Of a DNA stretch of 64,000 bases, positions 1-12,214 are shown in pieces (the first letter of the stretch is position 1; each line of letters begins with the position of its first letter). Origin of the DNA: Micromonospora sp. C28SCA-DRY-2. Its GTDB lineage: Bacteria; Actinomycetota; Actinomycetes; Mycobacteriales; Micromonosporaceae. Where the stretch lies: the NCBI RefSeq assembly GCF_030519475.1, contig NZ_JAUMKD010000005.1, forward strand, positions 248,001-312,000, given 5' to 3'. The position numbers and the translations under genes are program-made. The notes beneath the pieces are model-generated. The model was not told the origin of the DNA and searched no databases. It saw only the letters and a list, made by a program, of their open reading frames with translations.

Positions 1-362
1 GGTGGGGTGGATGGCTCATCATGCCAATGGACAGTCATCGAGCAGGCACTCATCAAAGCACTGGACTCGAGAATGGCCCTGGACTCGAATGGAGTGCAGT
101 GGAATATCGCACACAGAAGCCTGATGCTAATGCAGTGGTTGATGTCTGGAAACCAAACCCTTTCAGAAGGTGTAGACAGCGGAGACGGGTACCATGAAGA
201 AGCTGCTGGCCAATCACAGCAGCCAAAAAAAAAAAAAAAAAAAAAGACCAGCAGCGTCCTGGATTAGCTGGGAAGTGTCTTCCTGTAGTATTATCAAAAG
301 TCGAATGAAAACCCAGCTGAACCGCGGGCCTGACAGCCAAAATAAGAGTCTGGTAGGGGTAA
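1..362. other. Anomalous contig-edge sequence, no gene
   Basis: No gene can be supported here. The stretch is visibly less GC-rich than the rest of the window and contains a homopolymer of 21 A at 225-245, which is out of character for a high-GC actinomycete. At about 363 it passes directly into degraded 16S rRNA sequence, where the upstream half of a 16S gene should be. I infer a chimeric or very low-quality contig end, possibly foreign sequence joined to the rRNA operon. The short open frames across it have no recognisable product. Confidence 0.6.
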
Positions 363-1240
<878 letters not shown>

Positions 1241-1591
1241 AAGGAGCACCTTCCGACGAAAGTCGGTAAGGAGCCCGCGTCACCCGACCGCAGGTGTCGA
1301 TGGCGGAGACACTGGCGAGTTCAGCTCTGGCAACGGCCGAGGTTCGCACACACGCCCCTTGGGGTGCGTGCGGAACGAACCGATGGTGCGCTGCTGGAGT
1401 CGGATGTTTAGCACCCTGTTGGGTCCCAAGAACAACCGTTGGGTTGTCTTCGAACCATGTGCCAGGCGCGGCCTGGTCTCGGAAGCGCGTACCGCCGGCG
1501 GTTGCTTTCCGGGTTTGGTGTGGGGCTGTGGGCTGTGGGTTGGCTGCGTTTGTTGAGAATTGCAACAGAGTGGACGCGAGCATCTTTGTGG
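1241..1591 (+). other. 16S-23S internal transcribed spacer
   Basis: This spacer of about 350 bases separates 16S from 23S. I see no tRNA gene in it, which is usual for actinomycete rRNA operons. The segment just before the 23S ('GACGCGAGCATCTTTGTGG' near 1573) is typical of high-GC actinobacterial spacers. Its sequence quality is suspect, like that of the flanking rRNA genes. Confidence 0.7.
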
Positions 1592-4598
<3,007 letters not shown>

Positions 4599-4683
4599 AC
4601 CAAGCTGCTACGCGTCCACCAGTAAACTCCCGACAACGAACAACACAATCTGACAGGTGGTGTTGTTTGATATGTCGATAGAG

Positions 4684-4795
4684 TTGGCTAGCGGTCATGG
4701 CGGAGGGGAAACGCCCGGCCGCTATCTGAACCCGGAAGCTGCTCCAGCGCCGATGGTACTGCACCGCGAGGGTGTGGGAGCAGGACACCTTCTCC
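4684..4795 (+). rRNA. 5S ribosomal RNA
   Basis: The core 'GCGGTCATGGCGGAGGGGAA' (4690-4709), 'GAACCCGGAAGCT' and 'CAGCGCCGATGGTACTGC' identify 5S rRNA about 85 bases after the 23S, completing the rrn operon. The middle ('CCGGCCGCTATCTGAAC' where 'CCGGTCCCATCCCGAAC' is usual) and the 3' end ('GAGCAGGACACC' for 'GAGAGTAGGACACC') look corrupted, in line with the sequence-quality problem upstream. Ends are approximate. Confidence 0.85.
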
Positions 4796-4889
4796 CTGCC
4801 GGATTACCTTCTCCAGCCGAGGCCGCCGCCCCATCCGTCGGCCCTCGACTGCGTAGCGCCATAGGTGGCGCAACTGTAGCGATGTACCA

Positions 4890-7719
4890 GTGAGTTCAGG
4901 ACCGCAGGGCGGAGACCTGCCCCGCGCCGTTACGACGACCGCCCGGGTGGGCGTGACAGCCGTGCCCAGGACGACCGGGGCGGCCAGCGCGGCGGCGCAC
5001 CGCCGCGAGGGCGGCTTCCGCGGCGGGCCGCGCGATGGCGATTGCTGGCGGCTACCGGCGGACGTGCGCCGGCGACCGCGAGGGCGGCTTCCGGCGGCGA
5101 CCGCCGTGACGGCGGCTTCCGCGGTGGGGACCGGCCGCGAGGGTGGTTTCCGTGGTGGTACCGCGAGGCCCGGGGCGCGACCGCCGTGAGGGCGGCGCCC
5201 CGCGTGAGGGCTTCCGTGGCGGTGACCGCCGTGAGGGTGGTCGGTGGCACCTGCGGCGGCTCGGGTGGCGACCGCCGTGAGGGCGGGCGCCCGCGTGAGG
5301 GCTTCCGTGGCGGTGACCGCCGTGAGGGTGGCTCGTGGCGGTGACCGCGAGGGCTTCCGGGGCGGCGACGTCGCGAGGGCGGTTTCCGGGCGGTGGTGAC
5401 CGCGAGGGTCAGCGGTGACCGCCGTGACGGCGGCTTCCGTGGCGGCGAGCGCCGTGAAGGCGCTTCCGGGGCGGCGACCGCGAGGGCGGCTTCCGTGGCG
5501 ACCGCCGTGAGGGCGGCGCCCCGCGTGAGGGCTTCCCCGTGGCGGTGTGACCGTCGCGAGGGTGAAGCTCGCAGGTGACCGCGAGGGGCGGCTTCCGGCG
5601 GGCGAGCGCCGTGAAGGCGGCTTCCGGGGCGCGACCGCGAGGGCGGTTTCCGCGGCGGCGATCGCCGTGGAGGGTGACCGCGAGGGCTTCCGCGGCGCGA
5701 CCGCCGTGCGGCGGCTTCCGCGGTGGGACCGCCGCGAGGGCGGCCTGCTGGTGAATCGCGAGGGCGGCTTCCGGGTGGCGACCGCAGGGCGCCCCGCGTG
5801 AGGGCTTCCGTGGCGGTGACCGTCGCGAGGGTGGTTTCCGTGGCGGTGACCGCGAGGGCGGCTTCCGTGGCGGCGAGCGCCGTGAGGGCGGCTTCCGGGG
5901 CGGCGACCGCGAGGGCGGCTTCCGCGGCGGCGATCGCCGTGAGGGTGGTGACCGCGAGGGCTTCCGCGGCGGCGACCGCCGTGAGGGCGGCTTCCGCGGT
6001 GGGGACCGTCGCGAGGGTGGTTTCCGTGGCGGTGACCGCGAGGGCGGCTTCCGGGGTGGCGACCGCCGTGAGGGCGGCGCCCCGCGTGAGGGCTTCCGTG
6101 GCGGTGACCGCCGTGAGGGCGGCTTCCGTGGTGGGGACCGTCGCGAGGGTGGTTTCCGTGGCGGTGACCGCGAGGGCGGCTTCCGCGGTGGCGACCGTGA
6201 CTCCCGTGGTGGCGAGCGCCGCGAGGGCGGCTTCCGTGGCGGCGAGCGCCGTGACGGCGGCTTCCGGGGCGGCGACCGAGAGGGCTTCCGGGGTGGCGAG
6301 CGCCGTGAGGGCGGCGCCCAACGCGAGGGCTTCCGCGGTGGCGACCGCCGGGAAGGCGGCTTCCGCGGCGGTGACCGGGAGGGCTTCCGGGGCGGCGAGC
6401 GCCGTGAGGGCGGTTTCCGTGGTGGCGACCGCCGGGAAGGCGGGTTCCGCGGGGACCGCGACGGCGGGTACCGGGGCGGGGATCGCCGCGACGAGCGGCG
6501 GGAGCGTCCCGAGGCCGGTGCGGCCGAGCGCGGGCCCGCGCTGCCGGACGAGATCGTCGCGACCGACCTCGACAAGGACGTCCGCGCCGAGCTGCTCTCG
6601 CTGGCGAAGCCGGTCGCGGAGACGGTCGCCCGGCACCTGGTCGCCACCGGTCAGCTGATCGACGAGGACCCGGCCGAGGCGCTGGCGCACGCGCTGGCCG
6701 CCCGGCGGCTCGCGTCCCGCATCGCGGCCGTCCGCGAGGCGGTGGGCCTGGCCGCGTACCACGCGGGCGAGTGGCAGACCGCGATCGCCGAGCTGCGCAC
6801 GTACCACCGGATGACCGGGCTGCAGAGCCACCTGGCGGTGCTCGCGGACTGCGAGCGGGCCCTGGGCCGGCCGGAGCGGGCGATCGACCTGTTCCGTGGC
6901 GCGGACCGCGACAAGCTGGACCAGGCCACCGCCATCGAGCTGCTGATCGTGGCCGCCGGCGCGCGGGGTGACCTGGGTCAGAAGGACGCCGCGGTGGCGA
7001 TGCTCCAGGTCCGCGAGCTGACCAGCGAGGCGACCGAGCCGTGGGCGGCCCGGCTGCGGTACGCGTACGCGGACGCCCTGCTGGCGGTCGGGCGGCGCGA
7101 GGAGGCCCGCGAGTGGTTCTCCCGGGCCGCCGAGGTGGACACCGATGGCGAGACCGACGCCGCGGAGCGGCTGCTCGAACTCGACGGCGTGCTGATCGAG
7201 GGCGACGACGAGGACGAGGAGTCCGCGGAGGAGATCGCCGCCGGCCCGGGTGCCCCCGGCGCCGTGCCGGCCACCCCGGACGCGGACCTCACCGGCGACG
7301 CCGGCGACCTCGCCGGCACCGGACCGCGCGACACGGCGGCCGACTCCGACCAGGGCGACACTGCCGACCAGGCCGACTCCGACGAGCGCGACCAGGCCGG
7401 CCTCAACGAGGGCGACACTGCCGACCAGGCCGGCTCCGACGAGCGCGACGCGGCCGGCGACGGGTCGGACGTCGACGCCGCCGAGTGGCGCGACGAGCCG
7501 CAGGCGGCGGAGGTGCCGACGGACGACCTGGCCGAGGATGAGCTGACCGAGGCCGAGGCGCAGTCGGTGGCCAGCGCCGGCGACGCGCCGGCCGGGGTCC
7601 CGGCCGCGACGTTCCGGGCCGCCGGCGAGGAGCCGGGCCCGGCGACGGGCGTGCCGACCGGCGGCGACCGGGCGACCGGCGCCGACGCGGCGGACGACGC
7701 GGAGTCGGACCGGCGGTGA
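4890..7719 (+). CDS. Gly/Arg-rich repeat protein with C-terminal TPR-like domain (frameshifted)
   Basis: This is a large protein with a low-complexity N-terminal half made of GGFRGGDR(R)EGG-type units, followed by a helical TPR-like region and an acidic Asp/Glu/Ala tail. From about 5,790 to the stop the frame is continuous. The helical part (6,520-7,150) includes 'AAYHAGEWQTAIAELRTYHR', characteristic of TPR helices, and matches the Rv1691 position in the conserved actinobacterial block. The likely start is GTG at 4890, giving a basic PAPRRYDDRPGGRD-type beginning after one frame correction near 4917. Between there and 5,790 the repeat units hop between all three frames, so the gene as given cannot be translated whole. 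I attribute this to read or assembly error in repetitive DNA at the contig end. Function is unknown; RGG-like repeats elsewhere bind RNA. It is GTGA-coupled to the HAD gene. Confidence 0.75.
4985..6480 (+). repeat. Tandem coding repeat, GGFRGG(D/E)R(R)EGG units
   Basis: About 1.5 kb of imperfect 24-33 base units encode Gly-Gly-Phe-Arg-Gly-Gly-(Asp/Glu)-Arg-(Arg)-Glu-Gly. Variants insert 'GGAPREGF' or 'GGAQREGF'. Near-identical blocks recur, for example the paired segments around 5,990-6,060 and 6,110-6,180, which suggests expansion by slippage or unequal exchange. Unit phase is clean from about 5,790 but broken before it. Confidence 0.9.
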
Positions 7720-8729
7720 TCGACGGGGAGCGGTTGGTCGACGGGTACGCCCTCGTCGTCTTCGACCTGGACGGGGTGATCTACCTGATCGACCGGCCGA
7801 TCCCCGGCGCGGTCGAGGCGGTCACCCGGCTGCACGGCGAGGGGCGGCTGGTGGCGTACGCCACCAACAACGCCTCGCGCCGCTCCAGCGAGGTGGCCGA
7901 CCTGCTCACCGGCATGGGCGTGCCGGCCCGCGCCGACGAGGTGCTGACCTCCGCGGCGGCCGCCGCCGAACTGCTGCGCGACCGGTTCCCGGCCGGCAGC
8001 GCGGTGCTGGTGGTCGGCGCGGAGGCGCTGCGCGCCGAACTGCGCGCGGCCGGACTGACCCCGGTCGCCACGGCCGAGGAGGACCCGGTCGCGGTCGTGC
8101 AGGGGTACGGCCCGCAGGTCGGCTGGGCGGACCTGGCCGAGGCGGCGGTGGCCGTCCGGGGCGGGGCCACCTGGATCGCCACCAACACCGACCGGACCCT
8201 GCCCAGCGGCCGGGGCCCGTTGCCGGGCAACGGGTCGCTGGTGGCCGCGCTGCGGACCGCGCTCGAGCGGGACCCGGACGTGGTGGTCGGCAAGCCGGAA
8301 CCGGCGCTGTTCGCCACCGCCGCGCGCCGCGCCGGCCGGGGCCGGACGCTGGTGGTGGGCGATCGACTGGACACCGACATCGAGGGCGCCCGGCGGGCCG
8401 GCCTGGACAGCCTGCTGGTGCTGACCGGGGTCAGCGGCGCGGCCGAGCTGCTCGCCGCCCCGGTGCGGCGCCGGCCCACGTACGTCTCGATGGACCTGAC
8501 GGGGCTCTTCGACCCGGCGGCCGTGGTCCGGGTGCCGGGCCCGGCGGACGCCACGGGTTGGTCGGTGGCGGCCCGCGACGGCGGGCTGGACCTGGCCGGG
8601 TCGGGTCGCCCGCTGGACGCGCTGGCCGCGCTCTGCGGCGCCGCCTGGTCGGCCACCGGGCCGGTGGCGGTGCGCGCCGGGTCGCCGGAGGCGGCCGCGG
8701 CCCTGACCGCGCTCGGCCTGCCCGGCTGA
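7716..8729 (+). CDS. HAD-IIA family phosphatase (NagD/PGP-like)
   Basis: Predicted cytosolic HAD-superfamily hydrolase of 337 residues, a dephosphorylating enzyme of the p-nitrophenylphosphatase/NagD group. Motif I is VVFDLDGV with nucleophile Asp17 and acid/base Asp19. Motif II is ATNNAS at 49-54. The Lys motif lies in 'VVGKPEPALF', and motif IV in 'VVGDRLDTDIEGARRAG' carries the magnesium ligands. The IIA-type cap lies between motifs II and III. About 70 extra residues after the core are not assigned. The GTG start overlaps the TGA of the repeat protein (GTGA), so the two are translationally coupled. It holds the position of Rv1692, which has been described as a glycerol-3-phosphate phosphatase; that substrate is only a guess here. 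Confidence 0.9.
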   Translation: MIDGERLVDGYALVVFDLDGVIYLIDRPIPGAVEAVTRLHGEGRLVAYATNNASRRSSEVADLLTGMGVPARADEVLTSAAAAAELLRDRFPAGSAVLVVGAEALRAELRAAGLTPVATAEEDPVAVVQGYGPQVGWADLAEAAVAVRGGATWIATNTDRTLPSGRGPLPGNGSLVAALRTALERDPDVVVGKPEPALFATAARRAGRGRTLVVGDRLDTDIEGARRAGLDSLLVLTGVSGAAELLAAPVRRRPTYVSMDLTGLFDPAAVVRVPGPADATGWSVAARDGGLDLAGSGRPLDALAALCGAAWSATGPVAVRAGSPEAAAALTALGLPG

Positions 8730-8774
8730 GCGCGGCCCGGCCGAGCCGGAGCCGCCGGGGGCCGACGCCGGCGC

Positions 8775-9113
8775 TCAGAGGAGCTTGCGCAGCTTCATCA
8801 GGTCGAACGGGCTCGCCTTGATCGACACCCGGCGGGACGCCACCGCACGGGTCACGTCCAGCTCGCCGCGGACCAGGGCGACCAGGTCGTCACTGCTGGT
8901 GCTCAGGGCGATCTTGGCCTTCGGGTCGTCGCCGTCGGTCATCTCGACCAGCCGGCCGTCGGCGATCCGCCCGTGGAAGGCCGTGTCCAGGTCGGTGATC
9001 CGGCAGGCCAGCGTGCGGTCCAGGTCGACCCGTTCCCGCACCGTCTCCGCGTTGCGGTCCAGCCGGTCGGCCAGGTCCTGCAACGCCTGTCGGCACTCGT
9101 CCACGCTGGCCAC
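8775..9113 (-). CDS. SCP-2 sterol-transfer-like small protein
   Basis: A 112-residue protein reading against the operon. It starts at GTG with a helical segment (MASVDECRQALQDLADRL) and continues into an SCP-2-like alpha/beta fold: 'HGRIADGRLVEMTDGDDPKA' followed by 'IALSTSSDDLVALVRGELD'. Such single-domain proteins in actinobacteria bind lipids or are of unknown role. It ends in basic 'LMKLRKLL'. It is convergent with the HAD gene and divergent from the phasin-like gene at 9226. No catalytic residues are apparent. The family assignment is by overall pattern. Confidence 0.75.
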   Translation of the reverse strand: MASVDECRQALQDLADRLDRNAETVRERVDLDRTLACRITDLDTAFHGRIADGRLVEMTDGDDPKAKIALSTSSDDLVALVRGELDVTRAVASRRVSIKASPFDLMKLRKLL

Positions 9114-9225
9114 ATCGCCCCCTCACCGCTCGCCACGCCGTCCCCGGCACCGTACCGCACGAGGTGCTCCGCCGGGCCCGGTAGCGTGACACCTGCACAC
9201 CTCCACCCCGCGGAAGGACTCAGGC

Positions 9226-9831
9226 ATGCAGGACGCGTGGCGCGCCTACCTCGAGCTGGCCATGGGCCTGACGGAGGCCCCCCGGAAGAAGGCCCAGGAC
9301 GCCGTCCGCCGGCTCGTCGGCTCCGGCGGGGCGACCGCCGCCCAACTCCAGGGCCTCGCCGAGGAACTCCTCTCCACCGGCGCCGCCAACCGGGAGGCGC
9401 TGACCAAGCTGGTCCGGTTCGAGGTCGACCGCGCCCTCGGCGCGGTGGGCCTGGCCACCGCCGACGAGGTCGCCGAGCTGACCCGGCGGGTGCACGAGCT
9501 GGAGCGCCAGCTGCGCGAGGCCAAGGGCGGCCCGTCCGGCCCGGTCCCGGGCCCCGCGCCCGCGGGCGCGCCGGCCGAGGCGGCGCCGGGTGCCGAGGCT
9601 GCGGGCGCGGCGGAACCGGCCGCCCCGACCACGGCCGCCCCGACCAAGGCCGTCGCGAAGAAGGCGGTGGCCAAGAAGGCCGTGGCCAAGAAGGCGGTCG
9701 CGAAGAAGGCAGTGGTCAAGAAGCCGCCGGCCACCATCACCCCGGCCCAGGACGAGGCCGGCCGGGCCGAGCCGGCCCGGCCGGTGAAGAAGGCGCCGCC
9801 GCGCAAGCAACAGCCGGGCGGTGCCGAGTGA
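9226..9831 (+). CDS. Phasin/PhaF-like protein with lysine-rich AAKK tail
   Basis: Protein of 201 residues. Residues 1-105 are predicted helices, ending in a coiled-coil heptad pattern ('ELTRRVHELERQLREAKGG'). A Pro/Ala-rich linker follows, then five tandem A(V)AKKAV units at about 143-165, resembling histone H1-like tails. This architecture is that of PhaF/phasin-related proteins, which link a granule- or protein-binding coil to a nucleoid-binding basic tail; whether it binds DNA here is inference. An ideal ribosome binding site (GGAAGGA) lies 7 bases before the ATG. It overlaps the next gene by 11 bases and heads the tlyA-nadK transcription unit. Confidence 0.75.
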   Translation: MQDAWRAYLELAMGLTEAPRKKAQDAVRRLVGSGGATAAQLQGLAEELLSTGAANREALTKLVRFEVDRALGAVGLATADEVAELTRRVHELERQLREAKGGPSGPVPGPAPAGAPAEAAPGAEAAGAAEPAAPTTAAPTKAVAKKAVAKKAVAKKAVAKKAVVKKPPATITPAQDEAGRAEPARPVKKAPPRKQQPGGAE

Positions 9832-10117
9832 GGCCCGCGCCGACCCGTCGAGGCCCGCGGTGACCGGCCCGGCGCGCCCCGGGCCGCCGCCCGGCGCCCG
9901 ACCCGGGCCACCACCGGGCCCCCGACCCGGGCCACCACCGGGCGCGCCGCGCCCGGCGGTGATCGACGACACCGGCGAGGCCCGCCACCCCGCCGTCGAC
10001 GCCGCCGTCCAAGCGATGGCCAACGCGGCGGGCCTGCCCCCGGCGGACCAGATCGCGCAGTACGAGGCGGCCTACGAGACGCTGCGGGAGACCCTCGCCA
10101 CCATCGACCAGGCCTGA
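9821..10117 (+). CDS. Small hypothetical protein, Pro/Gly-rich N-terminus
   Basis: Protein of 98 residues, not recognised. The first 45 residues are a Pro-Gly-Arg-Pro repeat (PGPPPGARPGPPPGPRPGPP), presumably disordered. The last 50 form an amphipathic helical segment ('AVDAAVQAMANAAGLPPADQ', 'YEAAYETLRETLATIDQA'). GTG at 9821 overlaps the preceding gene; a second GTG at 9860 would remove most of the overlap and is equally possible. The stop lies 19 bases before tlyA, so it is co-transcribed with it, in the position of the small Rv1693-type protein. Confidence 0.7.
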   Translation: MPSEARADPSRPAVTGPARPGPPPGARPGPPPGPRPGPPPGAPRPAVIDDTGEARHPAVDAAVQAMANAAGLPPADQIAQYEAAYETLRETLATIDQA

Positions 10118-10136
10118 GGAGACCGGAGAACCACCC

Positions 10137-10994
10137 ATGGCACGTCGTAACCGGCTGGACGCCGAACTCGTCCGCCGTGGTCTGGCCCGCTCCCGGGAGC
10201 AGGCCGCCGCGCTGGTGGAGGCCGGCCGGGTGCAGCTGCGCGGGGTGCCGGCCCGCAAGGCCGCCGCGATGGTCGACCCGGCCGACCCGCTGCTGGTCAC
10301 CGGCGCGGACCCCAGCTCGGAGTACGTCTCCCGGGGCGGCCACAAGCTGGCCGGCGCGCTGGCCGCGTTCGGCCCCGGACTGCGGGTGGCCGGCCGGCGC
10401 TGCCTGGACGCCGGCGCCTCCACCGGCGGCTTCACCGACGTGCTGCTGCGCGCCGGCGCGGCCGAGGTGGTCGCCGTCGACGTCGGGTACGGCCAGCTCG
10501 CCTGGCCGCTGCGCAACGACGCCCGGGTGCACGTCTTCGAGCGCACCAACGTGCGTACGCTCACCCCGGAGGCCATCGGCGGGCCGGTCGAGCTGACCGT
10601 GGCCGACCTGTCGTTCATCTCGCTGCGCCTGGTGCTGCCGGCGCTGGCCGGCTGCACCGGCGCCGACGGCGACCTGGCGCTGATGGTCAAGCCGCAGTTC
10701 GAGGTGGGCAAGGAACGGGTCGGCGCGGGCGGGGTGGTCCGGGACCCGGCGCTGCGGGCCGAGGCGGTGCTGGACGTGGCGGCCGCCGCCGCGCAGCTCG
10801 GTCTGGGCCTCGCCGACGTGGCCGCCAGCCCGCTGCCCGGGCCGAGCGGCAACGTCGAGTTCTTCGTATGGTTACGCCGGGACGCACCGCCGGCCGACCC
10901 GGAGCGGGTGCGGGCCGTGGTGGCGGCCGGGCCGGGCGGCCCGGCGGCGTCCGGCGACGTGCCGGACGCGGCGACGGAGGAGGTGGCCGGGTGA
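10137..10994 (+). CDS. tlyA: 16S/23S rRNA (cytidine-2'-O)-methyltransferase TlyA
   Basis: Protein of 285 residues that transfers a methyl group from SAM to the 2'-O of cytidines in both ribosomal subunits; in mycobacteria its loss gives capreomycin resistance. An N-terminal S4 RNA-binding domain (about 4-60: 'RLDAELVRRGLARSREQA') is joined by a short linker to an RrmJ-like methyltransferase domain. 'SRGGHKLAGAL' carries the first catalytic Lys, 'LDAGASTGGFTDVLL' is the SAM loop, and 'MVKPQFEVGKERVG' holds the second Lys and Glu. The start ATG follows a GGAGACCGGAGA ribosome site. The neighbour downstream is nadK, as in other actinobacteria. Confidence 0.95.
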   Translation: MARRNRLDAELVRRGLARSREQAAALVEAGRVQLRGVPARKAAAMVDPADPLLVTGADPSSEYVSRGGHKLAGALAAFGPGLRVAGRRCLDAGASTGGFTDVLLRAGAAEVVAVDVGYGQLAWPLRNDARVHVFERTNVRTLTPEAIGGPVELTVADLSFISLRLVLPALAGCTGADGDLALMVKPQFEVGKERVGAGGVVRDPALRAEAVLDVAAAAAQLGLGLADVAASPLPGPSGNVEFFVWLRRDAPPADPERVRAVVAAGPGGPAASGDVPDAATEEVAG

Positions 10995-11062
10995 GCGCGG
11001 TCGCGAGCGGCGGGGACGCACGGGGCGGATCCGCGCCCGGGTCGGAACGGACGGCCCGGTGA
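10991..11062 (+). other. Bridging mini-ORF between tlyA and nadK
   Basis: The 64-base gap between tlyA and nadK is exactly filled by a 24-codon frame. It begins with GTG overlapping the tlyA stop (GTGA at 10991) and ends with TGA overlapping the nadK start (GTGA at 11059). The peptide would read MSAVASGGDARG...SERTAR and has no recognisable family. Either it is a short translated linker that keeps ribosomes moving from one gene to the next, or it is a chance open frame in high-GC DNA. Confidence 0.35.
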
Positions 11063-11943
11063 GCCGGACCGCCCTGCTGGTGACGCACACCGGCCGCCGG
11101 CGCAGCACCGAGCACGCCCGGGCGGTGGCGGCCGACCTGATCGCGGCCGGCTTCGAGGTGCGGGTGGTTGCCGAGGAGGCCGACGACCTCGACCTGCCCG
11201 GTGTGATCCCGGTGACCGGCCCGAAGGCGGCCGAGGGTGCCGAGATCGTCTTCGCCCTCGGCGGGGACGGCACCTTCCTGCGCGCCGCCGAACTGGCCCG
11301 GCCGGCGAAGGTGCCGCTGCTCGGCATCAACCTCGGCAAGGTCGGCTTCCTCGCCGAGGCCGAGATCGACGACCTGGACAGCGCGGTCCGCGACGTGGTC
11401 GGCCGCAACTACACGGTGGACGAACGGCTGACCCTCGACGTCACCGCCGAGTTCGACGGCGGCCCGACGATCGAGTCCTGGGCGCTCAACGAGATCAGCG
11501 TCGAGAAGGGCGAGCGGGCGCAGATGCTCGAACTCCTCGTCGACGTGGACGGCCGGCCGCTGTCCCGCTACGGCTGCGACGGGGTGGTCTGCGCGACCCC
11601 CACCGGCTCCACCGCGTACGCGTTCTCCGGCGGCGGGCCGGTGGTCTGGCCCGAGGTGGAGGCGTTGCTGCTGGTGCCGATCAGCGCGCACGCGCTGTTC
11701 AGCCGCCCGCTGGTCACCGCGCCCACCTCCACCTTCGCGATCACCGTCGACCCGTTCACCACCCTGGCGGTGCTCAGCTGCGACGGGCGGCGCGTCTACG
11801 ACCTGCCGCCCGGGGCCCGGGTGACGGTGCGGCGCGGGGCGCTGCCGGTGCGCATCGTCCGGCTGCGGGCCCGCCCCTTCACCGACCGGCTGGTGGCCAA
11901 GTTCGGGCTGCCCGTGCACGGCTGGCGCGGCTCCCGCCGCTGA
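11059..11943 (+). CDS. nadK: NAD kinase
   Basis: ATP- or polyphosphate-dependent NAD kinase of 294 residues, the source of cytosolic NADP. The phosphate-binding GGDGTF motif is at 68-73, followed by 'LGINLGKVGFL', the conserved NE in 'ALNEISVEKG' and the C-terminal domain signature 'TPTGSTAYAFSGGGPVVWP'. Length is normal for the family. The GTG start sits in a GTGA overlap with a short bridging frame after tlyA. The tlyA-nadK pair followed by recN is the standard actinobacterial arrangement, although here recN is separated by the subtilase and its regulator. Confidence 0.95.
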   Translation: MSRTALLVTHTGRRRSTEHARAVAADLIAAGFEVRVVAEEADDLDLPGVIPVTGPKAAEGAEIVFALGGDGTFLRAAELARPAKVPLLGINLGKVGFLAEAEIDDLDSAVRDVVGRNYTVDERLTLDVTAEFDGGPTIESWALNEISVEKGERAQMLELLVDVDGRPLSRYGCDGVVCATPTGSTAYAFSGGGPVVWPEVEALLLVPISAHALFSRPLVTAPTSTFAITVDPFTTLAVLSCDGRRVYDLPPGARVTVRRGALPVRIVRLRARPFTDRLVAKFGLPVHGWRGSRR

Positions 11944-12214
11944 CCCCCGGCCGTCCGGCCCCCGGCAGCCCGGCTCGACCGGCGCCGGCCTGCCGACAGT
12001 GCCCTCGACCGGCGGCGCCGGCCGTCGGAAACGGCCCGACTCGCGTCGGCCCACCGGTGAACGCCGGGCCGACGCCCGGCCTCGCGCGCGTGTCCACCTG
12101 GCGACATGTCGCCGGTGCGGCAACCGCGGCTAGTGACCACACGATGATCTCCGTCGCAGACTCCGATCGGTCGGTTTCCCACCGGTGCCGGCCCTGGAGT
12201 AGAGGAGCTCACCC

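Noticed and set aside
4985..6480. CRISPR-like array
   Set aside because: Repeats are contiguous and coding with no unique spacers, and no cas genes are present.
4930..6831. A 633-residue open frame on the minus strand across the repeat region
   Set aside because: It is the antisense of the Gly/Arg repeat, rich in Ala/Thr/Arg only because of the repeat; the plus-strand frame carries the TPR-like domain.
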